Notes under the pieces: generated by a model
What the model saw: only the letters and a program-made list of their open reading frames with translations
Database searches by the model: none
What the model was told of the DNA's origin: nothing
Source of the DNA: Bacteroidota bacterium
GTDB lineage: Bacteria; Bacteroidota; Bacteroidia; JACPRZ01
Direction of reading: 5' to 3'
Assembly (NCBI GenBank): GCA_016193485.1
Contig: JACPRZ010000006.1
Location: 1-39,771, forward strand
Length of the DNA stretch: 39,771 nucleotides
Program-made: the position numbers and the translations under genes
In this document: positions 9,679 through 18,299 of the stretch, piece after piece
How positions within the stretch are numbered: position 1 is the first letter of the stretch
Layout: each line of letters opens with the position of its first letter

Positions 9679-12600
9679 TTATTGATGAATAATGATTTTC
9701 CCGTGATAAGCATTATCGCCATTTTTTAACGTAATAAAATAAATATTCGCTGAATATTCGGATAAATCAATCATTGTCTTAGTGCTTGATCTGCCATCCA
9801 CATAAATCTTTTCTCCCAACAGATTAAAAATTACAATGCTTCCCGTTACAGGTGTAGTAAATTGAATAATAAACCTCCCATTGTTAGGATTTGGGTAAAT
9901 GGTTATCCACTCCTCCTTTTGAATGTCACTTATACCGACAGATATTTCCATTACGGCCGTATTTGATTTAGACGAATTGTATTTTTTTGCCTTTCCGGAA
10001 ATACATCCGCCAGGGTGGGTTGACGAGACCTGGTATGATACCTGTCCTGACGGAGGAAACTGGTCAGTATAAAAGTTTTCGGTATTTGGGACGGAATCAA
10101 TTACCTGCCACCCGGTTAATGCAGAATACCGGTAAATATAATAATACGGGAAAGGAAAACCCACGTACCTGTTCCATGACAGCAGGACTTTACCGTCAAC
10201 CGTTGGTTTTCCATCAAGATAAATGGTCTTATGGCTCTGGCTCAGGTATGTTTCATTGCCGCATGTATCCACTGAACTTATCTTATAAGCAGCGGCATGA
10301 CGGATTTCATCAGGCATTGGTAAAATAGTTTCGTTCAGAGAATCATAGGGAATAGTTTTTATAAGTTGATAGCCGCCATCATCACAAAGCCGGTAAATAT
10401 TATAATTGGAAATTCCGGATGGCGGTGATTTTTTCCAAACGATTACATGATTGCTTGTAAGTGAATCCACGGTTACCAGACATATTGGGTCGCCAGCAAC
10501 CGGATAATCGAGAAGGTTAAATGAAATTACACCTTTACATCCGTTTAAATCGGTAAGAACCCTGCCATACTCACCTGCCGGGATCGCGGTCAAACTGTCG
10601 GTAGTTGCCCCGGTATTCCATAAAAAAGTATAGGGGGGGGTACCACCTGTAACCGGCCCGGTGTAAATGTTTCCGTTGAAACCGCAATGCGGATATACTA
10701 CATCCGTTATTTGCGCCACCGGTGCACCCGAATCGGAAAGCGCAACCATTGAAGTGATATTACAGCCACCGGCATCGGTAGCCGTTAAAGAATAAAAACC
10801 TGCAGGGACATTTGTGATTGAAGGTGTTGTATTACCGGTCGACCATTGATAGGAATAAGGCGGAATACCACCGGCAGGGATTACAACAAGCGATCCGTCC
10901 GTATTACCGCACGATGGTGCTGAAAGGCCGGTTCCCAAAGTGAATAAGGATGGTTGAAGGATTGTAAATTCTTTTGCGGTTACGCATCCCGTGCCATCTT
11001 TCACAAGAAGATCATAGGAACATGCCGGAACACCCGAAATATCTTCGGTTGCGGCACCATTGCTCCAGAAGAAAGTATAGGGTGGTGAACCGCCTGAAAG
11101 GGTAACATCAAGCGCACCATTTTCAGAACCGTTACAGGTGGCGTTGGTAACGGATGCCGACACAGCAGGGCCTCCGGCACTGTTAATGTGCACTGTGGCA
11201 AAAGCCCCATAACCGATACTGTCAGTGATGCTGACAGAATAAATCCCCGGCTTCAAACTGTCAGCAGCTGCCGCGGTACTTCCGTTTGACCACAGGTAGG
11301 CATAAGGTGGCCTTCCACCGGTAATAGTTACTGCTGCGGAACCGTTGGCACTGTTACAGGTTGCGTCTGATTTGTTGACAGATAGAATAATGTCGGAATG
11401 AATTGGGTCACCGCAAGGTGTCGAATTGTTATCGAAAAATGCCCGTATATCCTGTATGTTTTGTTTCAGTAGCGAAACGCTGCCGATGTTGGAACCGGTC
11501 AGATCACGGGAAAAAGTATATGCCGCATCAATGGTTTTTACGCCTCCGGTTTTCAAAGAAAAGGGACCAGTTGAAATAACGTATCGCCTGTCGCCCGGAA
11601 TATTTGCAGCCGACACTTCCGATGATTGTGATAAATCATCCGGCTCACCGGGATACATGAAACGGAACGGCAGGGGTGTATCATCCTTTTTCAAACTTTT
11701 CAAATAGCCATAAAAATCATCAGGTGCGGCCGGATTACCCCAGACAGTCATATCGTTATTATAGTAAACACCATGATTCATGGGAACATTTAAAAAGGTT
11801 ACCCCAACCGCGGGTGGCGCGAAGCCATAGACAGCGTCATAGCTGCTGCCATTGTAAACAAATCCCGATTGAAGGAGAGTATCGCAACCGATATAATCGT
11901 CAGAGTAATTACCAAGGTCAAAGTCAACCCATATACCGGTGTAAACCGAATCATAATTGTTTGCAGAGCGATTAATAATTTCAAAATTAATAAAGATGGT
12001 ATTGAATAGAGCCGGGTTTACCGGACAATCAAAGCCGTAAACCATTGCATGAATTTCAATTCCAAGTTTGCTGCCGTTACTTTCGGTATGCAATGAAGCA
12101 TCGTCATTATAAATAAAGTAAACGGCCTGGTTACCCCTGATGAGCGGATAATCCCCGTTGTCCGGATCGTAGATGCCGTTACTGTTGAAATCAAAATATG
12201 GAGCAAGGCGGGATGCCTCTCCGTTAGCCGGATTCCCGGTTGCGGGCCATGTGGCAATATCCAGGTGCATCGTGTAAAAAGGTTGGTTCCAGTTTTGCCT
12301 GTGATAATTGATATTCTCACGGTCAAGTTTCCAGATTTTCTTAAAAGTATTCATGTAAAGGGAATCGGAATAGTTGCCGGCAACAGGGCCTGTAAAATAA
12401 TCAAAGCCATTCTGTCCGTACATCTGTGCGGCAAGATGTAATTGATTGGAAGAATCAAGACCTCCAATCCAGAAATTGGAAGCGAAAATGGCCGTTTTGC
12501 CGCTGCCTTTCGGAACTTCAAAAAATGAAATTGAAGATGGCACATCGGAAAATAATTCACCGGAAGCGTTGATGCGCGCCTTAATATTATTGACATCAAT

Positions 12601-13548
12601 AAAATGAGAAAAGATACCCCCTCCTCCATTAATCGTCTTCATAATTGTACCTGATGCTCCGGCAGCATAACCGGTTGTCCCTGTTGCAAAATGAACCGCA
12701 GATAAGTTCTGCAATATCCCTTCCGTAAATTGTTGGACCCAGTTTTGTCCCCCATTTTTTGTGCCTAATATCATTCCGGCTGATCCCACGGCAAAACCGT
12801 TATTGCCATCTGTAAAAAAAACAGACAGCAGGTTATTTGAAACAGCGGAAGTTTGCATGCTCCATGATACTCCGCCATCAACCGTTTTCAAAATTAATCC
12901 TCCGGTACCGGTTGAATATCCCGTATCCGGATCGGGAAAGAATATAGAAAACAGGGAACCCGTGGTTCCGGATGGTTGTAACGTCCACGAAATACCACCG
13001 TCTGCTGTTTTCAGTATGGTTCCCCCGAAACCGACAGCAAATCCGTTATTCGGATCAGGAAAATAAATTGACCTTAAGCCATTAGTGGTTCCCGATGTCA
13101 AATTTGTCCATGATACCCCACTATCAAAGGTCTTCAGGATTGTTCCTCCCAGCCCGCAGGCATATCCTGTTCCCGCATCCGTAAAGCAAACCGAAAAAAG
13201 AATGGCAGTGATTCCTGAAGGTTGAAGTGTCCATGATACGCCACCGTCAATGGTTTTTAAAATGGTACCGGAGGAACCTGCTGCATAACCATTGGATGCA
13301 TTAACAAAAAATATGGTGTTAAGCGTATTAGCAGTTCCGGACGGTTGCAATGCCCACGAAATACCCCCGTCAACGGTTTTCAGGATAGTCCCTCCGGAGC
13401 CAACGGCAAATCCGTTATTCTTATCAATAAAAAAAACTGAATTCAGATTATTAGTGGTACCCGATGTCATTACATCCCACTGGCTGCTTACCGTTGTTAT
13501 TTGAAAATAAAACAATACAGGCAAAAAAATCTTTATGTAATTTCTCAT
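9679..13548 (-). CDS. Large T9SS surface protein with YCF48-like and SprB repeats
   Basis: The 1289-aa product starts with a signal peptide (FLPVLFYFQITTVSSQ). Residues ~23-310 hold about seven ~41-residue YCF48/BNR-like beta-propeller repeats (GSGGTILKTVDGGISW and variants). A ~400-residue central region of unknown fold follows (FWIGGLDSSNQLHLAAQMYG, FDFNSNGIYDPDNGDYP). Then come four SprB-type repeats (TGGRPPYAYLWSNG, SGGSPPYTFFWSNG, AGGIPPYSYQWSTG, TGGTPPYTFLWNTG), an Fn3-like stretch, and a type A sorting domain (IYPNPNNGRFIIQF ... YSANIYFITLKNG). It is predicted to be exported by T9SS; an adhesive or scaffold role is inference. It is monocistronic and converges with the Kazal/PKD gene. 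Confidence 0.9.
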   Translation of the reverse strand: MRNYIKIFLPVLFYFQITTVSSQWDVMTSGTTNNLNSVFFIDKNNGFAVGSGGTILKTVDGGISWALQPSGTANTLNTIFFVNASNGYAAGSSGTILKTIDGGVSWTLQPSGITAILFSVCFTDAGTGYACGLGGTILKTFDSGVSWTNLTSGTTNGLRSIYFPDPNNGFAVGFGGTILKTADGGISWTLQPSGTTGSLFSIFFPDPDTGYSTGTGGLILKTVDGGVSWSMQTSAVSNNLLSVFFTDGNNGFAVGSAGMILGTKNGGQNWVQQFTEGILQNLSAVHFATGTTGYAAGASGTIMKTINGGGGIFSHFIDVNNIKARINASGELFSDVPSSISFFEVPKGSGKTAIFASNFWIGGLDSSNQLHLAAQMYGQNGFDYFTGPVAGNYSDSLYMNTFKKIWKLDRENINYHRQNWNQPFYTMHLDIATWPATGNPANGEASRLAPYFDFNSNGIYDPDNGDYPLIRGNQAVYFIYNDDASLHTESNGSKLGIEIHAMVYGFDCPVNPALFNTIFINFEIINRSANNYDSVYTGIWVDFDLGNYSDDYIGCDTLLQSGFVYNGSSYDAVYGFAPPAVGVTFLNVPMNHGVYYNNDMTVWGNPAAPDDFYGYLKSLKKDDTPLPFRFMYPGEPDDLSQSSEVSAANIPGDRRYVISTGPFSLKTGGVKTIDAAYTFSRDLTGSNIGSVSLLKQNIQDIRAFFDNNSTPCGDPIHSDIILSVNKSDATCNSANGSAAVTITGGRPPYAYLWSNGSTAAAADSLKPGIYSVSITDSIGYGAFATVHINSAGGPAVSASVTNATCNGSENGALDVTLSGGSPPYTFFWSNGAATEDISGVPACSYDLLVKDGTGCVTAKEFTILQPSLFTLGTGLSAPSCGNTDGSLVVIPAGGIPPYSYQWSTGNTTPSITNVPAGFYSLTATDAGGCNITSMVALSDSGAPVAQITDVVYPHCGFNGNIYTGPVTGGTPPYTFLWNTGATTDSLTAIPAGEYGRVLTDLNGCKGVISFNLLDYPVAGDPICLVTVDSLTSNHVIVWKKSPPSGISNYNIYRLCDDGGYQLIKTIPYDSLNETILPMPDEIRHAAAYKISSVDTCGNETYLSQSHKTIYLDGKPTVDGKVLLSWNRYVGFPFPYYYIYRYSALTGWQVIDSVPNTENFYTDQFPPSGQVSYQVSSTHPGGCISGKAKKYNSSKSNTAVMEISVGISDIQKEEWITIYPNPNNGRFIIQFTTPVTGSIVIFNLLGEKIYVDGRSSTKTMIDLSEYSANIYFITLKNGDNAYHGKIIIHQ

Positions 13549-13625
13549 TGAATAATTATTGTCTGAAGTGTTGAACCCATTTAGTACCCAAAATCAAATT
13601 GATTATTTATATCAATTATTTTTTG

Positions 13626-13633
13626 CAAAATTA
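13626..13633 (-). promoter_or_regulatory. Possible Bacteroidota -7 element for the 1289-aa gene
   Basis: The minus strand reads TAATTTTG here, matching the Bacteroidota TAnnTTTG -7 motif about 78 nt upstream of the start at 13548, in a strongly AT-rich gap. No well-spaced -33 TTTG was found, so this is tentative. The rest of 13549-13818 shows no convincing gene. Confidence 0.3.
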
Positions 13634-13818
13634 AAAAAAATTGCAAATATGACATTGATCATGTTTTTGGGTTATAAAGAAAAGAGTTTATTTCTCGTTT
13701 CTATGGGAAATTTCACCTTCAGAAAAGAAAATTATAGAAAAGATTTGAAGCGGTTAAGGAAATAATCAAAAAGTACGGGAAATATTATCAATGGAGTTGC
13801 AGATGACCTGCATTTCGT

Positions 13819-14844
13819 TCACTCCACTTCCCACGTATGCCCGCTGTGCAACAGTTTACCAATTGTATTTACACTTTTTGTCTTATGCAGGTGATCAATC
13901 TGTTCCCATAAGGTGCGTTCAATAGTGGGTGATGATACGCTGCGGAGAACGCCAACGGCAACAGGAAATAAGGGCAGATGCATGCGGGCAAGCATAAGGT
14001 GCAATGCGGGGTCCGGCTCGGTGGCGTCATGATGAAGGATGGAATTTTCAGTGGTTCCATTTGCGCTTAAGTCAACTTTTTCAAGTTTCAGCCCGTTAAG
14101 GCGAATACCTTTATTTCTTGTTTTCCCGAAAACGAGCGGTTTGCCGTTTTCAACTTTCAACTGGTTATCATCGCGGGTCTCTTTTGATGTGATGAGCGCA
14201 TGTACATTATCATTGTAAATAACGCAGTTCTGCAAAACCTCAACAAAGGAAGCGCCTTTATGGTTAGCGGCTTCAATGACCACGCTTTCCATCAATTTTA
14301 AGTCGGTGTCGGGAACCCGTGCGAAAAAAGTTCCCCCGCAACCGATTACGAGTTGCCCGGGGATGAAAGGCGGTTCAATGGCGCCATCAGGTGAAGAATG
14401 AGTAATAAGCCCTACCGGTGAGGTCGGAGATGTTTGTCCTTTTGTCAATCCGTAAATCTCGTTATTGAACATTACGATGTTGATATCAATATTTCTGCGG
14501 AGGGCATGTATCAGGTGATTGCCACCGATAGCCATTGCATCACCGTCACCGGTGATCACCCACACGGAAAGATCGGGATTGGCCAGTTTGATGCCGCTGG
14601 CAACTGCAATCGCCCTACCGTGAATGGTATGAAAGCCATAGGTGTTCATATAATAAGGAAGCCGTGAGGAACAACCGATTCCGGAAACAAATACTGTATT
14701 TTCTGTTTTTATTCCCATCCTCGCGAGCGCTCCCTGTATCACAGATAAAATTACGTGATCACCGCAGCCGGGACACCAGCGGATGTGCTGGTCACTGGCG
14801 TAATCCTTTTTGGAAAGAGCAGGAGGTTGTGTTGGTGTTGTCAT
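13819..14844 (-). CDS. korB: 2-oxoglutarate:ferredoxin oxidoreductase, beta subunit
   Basis: The 341-aa protein is the thiamine-diphosphate half of a 2-oxoacid:ferredoxin oxidoreductase. It shows CPGCGDH (residues 24-30), GIGCSSRLPYYMNTYGFHTIHGR, the TPP/Mg motif GDGDAMAIGGNH (99-110) and FNNEIYGLTKGQTSPTSPVG, all typical of KorB. It would decarboxylate a 2-oxoacid, probably 2-oxoglutarate, and pass electrons to ferredoxin with formation of acyl-CoA. It follows korA by 16 nt and is the last gene of the run. In Thauera aromatica, kor genes are known to supply the benzoyl-CoA reductase ferredoxin, which fits the reductase genes further along. Pyruvate or another 2-oxoacid cannot be excluded from sequence alone. 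Confidence 0.93.
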   Translation of the reverse strand: MTTPTQPPALSKKDYASDQHIRWCPGCGDHVILSVIQGALARMGIKTENTVFVSGIGCSSRLPYYMNTYGFHTIHGRAIAVASGIKLANPDLSVWVITGDGDAMAIGGNHLIHALRRNIDINIVMFNNEIYGLTKGQTSPTSPVGLITHSSPDGAIEPPFIPGQLVIGCGGTFFARVPDTDLKLMESVVIEAANHKGASFVEVLQNCVIYNDNVHALITSKETRDDNQLKVENGKPLVFGKTRNKGIRLNGLKLEKVDLSANGTTENSILHHDATEPDPALHLMLARMHLPLFPVAVGVLRSVSSPTIERTLWEQIDHLHKTKSVNTIGKLLHSGHTWEVE

Positions 14845-14860
14845 ATTAATATTTATTTTT

Positions 14861-16702
14861 TTATCCCAGAATTTTATTCGCCCCGTTGATTATATCCTGG
14901 ACCATAAATGGCATTCCCTTTATTTTATTGATTTGTTCAAACCGGTATTTCTGAAAGCGGCTCCGCAGTAAAATTGCCATTTGTCCCATATTCAATTCGC
15001 AGACCGCAATTTTTTTATACTTTGAAAAAATCTCTTCACAGTTACCAGGCATCGGGTTGATATACCGGAAATGGCAAAGCCCCACTTTCCTTCCCAGTGA
15101 CCTTAATTGTTCTGTTGCCGTCATCATGGCTCCGTAAGTCCCCCCCCACCCTACCAGCAGGAGATCGCCCTCGGGGTCACCGGAAATATCCTGTTCAGGT
15201 ATAAAGTTAACTACGCGATTCACCTTTTCAGCCCTGGTGCGTACCATTTTCTCATGATTATCGGGATCATAGGAAACAGTTCCTTTTAAAAAATCCTTTT
15301 CCAGGCCTCCGAGGCGATGCTCACCACCCGGTATTCCGGCAGGCGCCCAGTAGCGTGCAAGAGTTTTTTCATCGCGGTCGTACGATGAATGAAGTGTGCC
15401 GTTTTCTTTAGACGTATGAATTTTTATTTCCGGAAGTTTTGTAAGATCAGGGATTTTCCAAAGTTGGGATCCCTGAGCGATGAAACCATCAGACAACAGG
15501 AGTACCGGTGTCATGTGTTCTATAGAAATTTTCACCGCTTCGTATGCCATGTAAAAGCAATCATCGGGTGAACGGGCGGCAAGAACCACCACGGGACATT
15601 CACCATGCCTGCCGTAAACGGCTTGCAACAAATCGGATTGTTCGGTTTTTGTAGGAAGTCCCGTAGACGGACCACCGCGCTGTACATTAACAATAACCAG
15701 CGGTAATTCAGCAATGACGGCAAGCCCTATGGCTTCGGTTTTCAGTGATAATCCGGGACCGGAAGTGGTTGTTAATGCTATGTGTCCGGCAAAACTTGCA
15801 CCGATAGCCGAAGCGACACCGCATATTTCATCTTCCGCCTGGAAAACTATGGCTCCTAATCCCCTTAACGCAGAAAGTTCATGAAGAATTTCAGACGCAG
15901 GGGTTATAGGATAAGAACCAAGAAAGAGATGTTTGCCGGTTTTTTCAGCAGCAGCAAGAAAACCCCATGCCAGTGCACGGTTCCCGGAAATAAAACGGTA
16001 TTTGCCCTTTGAAATCTGAGCCGGAGAAATAACATAGTGGGTCGAAACAAGTTCCATAGTTTCAGCATAGTTAAACCCCCCTTCAAGGGCTGCCCGGTTG
16101 GCTTCAAAGAGTTCCGGTTTTTCACTGAATTTCTGGCGAAGTGATTTCACGGTGGGTTCAAGCGGGCGGCTGTAGAGCCAGAAAACCAGTCCGAGAGTGA
16201 ACATGTTTTTACAGCGGACTACACTTTTATTATCAAGCCCGAATTTGCTCACACTATCTCTCGTCAAAGATGTGACAGGTATCTTAAGCAACCTGAATTT
16301 TTCATTCAATTCAGGTTCATCAAGCGGATTTTTTTCATATCCGGCTTTACGCAGATTATTGCTGTCGAAGGAATCGGTATCGACAATAATCATGCTTCCG
16401 GGTTTTACGAGGTGAATATTTGCTTTCAATGCGGCAGCATTCATGGCGACAAGCACATCCGAAAGGTCTCCGGGTGTATAGACATGGGTTTTGCCGATCT
16501 GAATCTGGAAACTTGATACCCCGGCAACGCTACCCTGTGGCGCTCTTATTTCGGCAGGATAATCGGGATACGAGACAACATCATTTCCAAAAACAGCAGA
16601 TGTTTCGGCAAACTGTGTCCCTGTAAGTTGCATACCGTCACCCGAATCACCCGAAAACCGGATCACTACCTTATCAATTTCCGTAATGGTTTGTTTTTTC
16701 AT
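14861..16702 (-). CDS. korA: 2-oxoglutarate:ferredoxin oxidoreductase, fused gamma-alpha subunit
   Basis: The 613-aa protein joins an N-terminal gamma domain (residues ~1-200; FSGDSGDGMQLTGTQFAE and YPAEIRAPQGSVAGVSSFQI) to the alpha pyrimidine-binding domain (from ~240; YPITPAS at 264-270, QAEDEICGVASAIGASFAG, TTSGPGLSLKTEAIGLA, GGPSTGLPTKTEQSDLLQAVYGRHGE). A C-terminal swivel-type domain starts near 500 (LLVGWGGTYGA). The gamma-alpha fusion and length match KorA of 2-oxoglutarate:ferredoxin oxidoreductases. It pairs with KorB directly downstream. A C8 run at 15140-15147 encodes part of the Gly-Gly in GWGGTYG and is in frame. The repeat-filled gap 16703-16996 separates it from the ferredoxin gene, so co-transcription with the upstream genes is likely but not certain. 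Confidence 0.93.
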   Translation of the reverse strand: MKKQTITEIDKVVIRFSGDSGDGMQLTGTQFAETSAVFGNDVVSYPDYPAEIRAPQGSVAGVSSFQIQIGKTHVYTPGDLSDVLVAMNAAALKANIHLVKPGSMIIVDTDSFDSNNLRKAGYEKNPLDEPELNEKFRLLKIPVTSLTRDSVSKFGLDNKSVVRCKNMFTLGLVFWLYSRPLEPTVKSLRQKFSEKPELFEANRAALEGGFNYAETMELVSTHYVISPAQISKGKYRFISGNRALAWGFLAAAEKTGKHLFLGSYPITPASEILHELSALRGLGAIVFQAEDEICGVASAIGASFAGHIALTTTSGPGLSLKTEAIGLAVIAELPLVIVNVQRGGPSTGLPTKTEQSDLLQAVYGRHGECPVVVLAARSPDDCFYMAYEAVKISIEHMTPVLLLSDGFIAQGSQLWKIPDLTKLPEIKIHTSKENGTLHSSYDRDEKTLARYWAPAGIPGGEHRLGGLEKDFLKGTVSYDPDNHEKMVRTRAEKVNRVVNFIPEQDISGDPEGDLLLVGWGGTYGAMMTATEQLRSLGRKVGLCHFRYINPMPGNCEEIFSKYKKIAVCELNMGQMAILLRSRFQKYRFEQINKIKGMPFMVQDIINGANKILG

Positions 16703-16759
16703 AAAATTATTAACTAAAATATGAAATTATTGTTACTGTTCAGGTTGTCTGATTATTTC

Positions 16760-16855
16760 TGCCACAAAGGCACCAAGACACCAAGTTTCACAAACCTGCC
16801 TGCCGGTAGGCAGGGAATTCTTCGTGTTTCTTTGTGACTTTGTGTCTTTCTGGCA
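16760..16855. mobile_element. MITE-like inverted-repeat element (TGCCACAAAGGCACCAAG family)
   Basis: The left end TGCCACAAAGGCACCAAGAC and the reverse complement of the right end, TGCCAGAAAGACACAAAGTC, are imperfect inverted copies. There is no gene inside; the middle is occupied by a 20-bp palindrome. The ends match those around the GxxExxY gene at 38621-39084, so this may be a cargo-less member of that family. Confidence 0.75.
16795..16814. repeat. 20-bp palindrome CCTGCCTGCCGGTAGGCAGG, copy 1
   Basis: Near-perfect palindrome nested at the centre of the inverted-repeat element 16760-16855. Other copies lie at 27184-27203 and 32415-32434. Confidence 0.85.
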
Positions 16856-16918
16856 AGTATTTCATGGTTTTTCATGGATACCTGAATAGTAACAAATTAT
16901 TAATTCTAATCGGCAAAT

Positions 16919-16992
16919 AGTACAAGGCATATACTTCGCTGGCATTTGCATTTACAATAAATGCCTACTAATCCCAATGAATGCCTATTGTA
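16919..16992. repeat. Intergenic TAGGCATT...AATGCCAGCG repeat, short copy
   Basis: On the minus strand, just after the ferredoxin stop, ATAGGCATTCATTGGG is followed by TAGGCATTTATTG and AATGCCAGCGAAG. The same ordered motifs occur downstream of bcrB (32299-32477). Both sit directly 3' of a stop codon, so they may act as transcript 3' ends, but this is inference. Confidence 0.5.
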
Positions 16993-16996
16993 TTTA

Positions 16997-17350
16997 TTAA
17001 ACTTCTGCATGTAAAAATTTCTTCTTCCCTAAAAGTTGCTCGTCTGTTTCGGTATGATTTTCATCCTTCGGGCAGCAATCCACCGGGCACACCGAAGCGC
17101 ACTGCGGCTCATCATGAAACCCCTTGCACTCGGTGCATTTTTCTACGATGATATAGTAGAACGAATCGGACAATGCTGCGTTTTTGGCATCAGCATCAAC
17201 GGTTGATCCGCTCATCAGGGTTATGGAACCGGACAGTTTGGTTCCGTCAGCATAAGACCACTGCGCCCCCCCCTCGTAAATAGCGTGGTTGGGACATTCC
17301 GGCTCGCAGGCCGCACAGTTGATACATTCTTCGGTGATTTTAATTGCCAT
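16997..17350 (-). CDS. Alvin-type 2[4Fe-4S] ferredoxin
   Basis: The 118-aa protein has two cluster motifs: C9-x2-C12-x2-C15-x3-C19-Pro, and C72-x2-C75-x8-C84-x3-C88-Pro. The eight-residue loop between the second and third Cys of the second motif (KGFHDEPQ) and the C-terminal extension define the Allochromatium vinosum class. This class includes the low-potential ferredoxins that donate electrons to benzoyl-CoA reductase in Thauera. A ~30-residue insertion (~36-66) separates the two halves, and YEGGAQWSYADGT is a typical family stretch. The place between korAB and an activator-type ATPase supports a role carrying electrons from KorAB to the reductases or dehydratase. The C8 run at 17266-17273 encodes part of Gly-Gly. 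Confidence 0.95.
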   Translation of the reverse strand: MAIKITEECINCAACEPECPNHAIYEGGAQWSYADGTKLSGSITLMSGSTVDADAKNAALSDSFYYIIVEKCTECKGFHDEPQCASVCPVDCCPKDENHTETDEQLLGKKKFLHAEV

Positions 17351-17405
17351 AGTTAATTTTTAGATTTAAAGATTTGGAGATTTAGTGATTTGATGATTTA
17401 AAAAT

Positions 17406-18299
17406 TCAGGATTTTGTGGGTTCAATATGGATCAGTACATCATGAATTGCCGGTTTTAATTCCCTGATTTTTCTTTTTACATTATGTGCGATGGCGTGAC
17501 CTTCTTCCACTGTAAGATTCCTGTTAACGACAACATGCAAATCAACAAAATATTCAAGTCCCATCTTACGAACATGACATTTATCAATCCCCTCAACTTT
17601 TTCCACGGCAGCAGCGATTTTAATTATTTCTTCGGAAAACGCGGATGAAGGAGCGGCATCCATCATCTCATTGAAAGACAATTTTAAAATCCGGTAGCCA
17701 TTGAATCCTATTACAATGGATCCCACCATTGCAGCCCAGTCATCTGCCGATTCGTAGCCGTTTCCACCGAGCAGGGAAATCGTAATTCCGATGAAAGCGA
17801 TAAGGGAAGTAATGGCATCGCTGCGATGGTGCCATGCATCGGCTTTCAGCGAAGAACTGGAAAGTTGGTTGCCCTTCCGGACCACATATTTATACATTCC
17901 CTCTTTAATAAGGATAGTAATTACAAGAACAATCAACGTATATCCTGCAGGGGTATCATGAGGGGTAATAATATATCTGACACTTGTAATAGCGATAAGA
18001 AATGCTGAAACAATAAGAAATAGAGAAACTATCCCACCGGCAAGCGGCTCCGCTTTTCCGTGTCCGTATGGATGGTTCAGATCCGGTTTGATGGAAGAGG
18101 CCTTTAATCCGACAAAAACAATCACTGAAGATAATACATCCGATGCCGATTCCACTGCATCGGCAATCAATGCCTGAGAATTTCCGAAAAAACCGGCAGC
18201 GCCTTTGGCGCCCGCTAATATCATATTTACAATTATTCCGAGTAAAACCGGTTTAATTCCTTCATCGGCAGGATGATTTATCGGTTGATTTCCAGACAT
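17406..18299 (-). CDS. Cation diffusion facilitator (CDF) family metal efflux transporter
   Basis: The 297-aa protein has about six transmembrane helices, the CDF signature around ALIADAVESASDVLSSVIVFVG and NHPYGHGKAEPLAGG, a metal site in helix 5 (DAWHHRSD) and a cytoplasmic C-terminal domain (~210-295; HDVLIHIEP at the end). It should export divalent metal such as Zn, Mn or Fe by proton antiport; the metal cannot be called. Its start overlaps the 3' end of the activator-fusion gene by 22 nt, indicating co-translation. A metal exporter in an iron-sulfur enzyme operon may be incidental or may tune iron or manganese. Confidence 0.9.
   Translation of the reverse strand: MSGNQPINHPADEGIKPVLLGIIVNMILAGAKGAAGFFGNSQALIADAVESASDVLSSVIVFVGLKASSIKPDLNHPYGHGKAEPLAGGIVSLFLIVSAFLIAITSVRYIITPHDTPAGYTLIVLVITILIKEGMYKYVVRKGNQLSSSSLKADAWHHRSDAITSLIAFIGITISLLGGNGYESADDWAAMVGSIVIGFNGYRILKLSFNEMMDAAPSSAFSEEIIKIAAAVEKVEGIDKCHVRKMGLEYFVDLHVVVNRNLTVEEGHAIAHNVKRKIRELKPAIHDVLIHIEPTKS

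Noticed and set aside
13559..13765. Small 68-codon + strand open frame
   Set aside because: AT-rich low-complexity translation without a recognisable fold; it overlaps the probable promoter region of the minus-strand gene.
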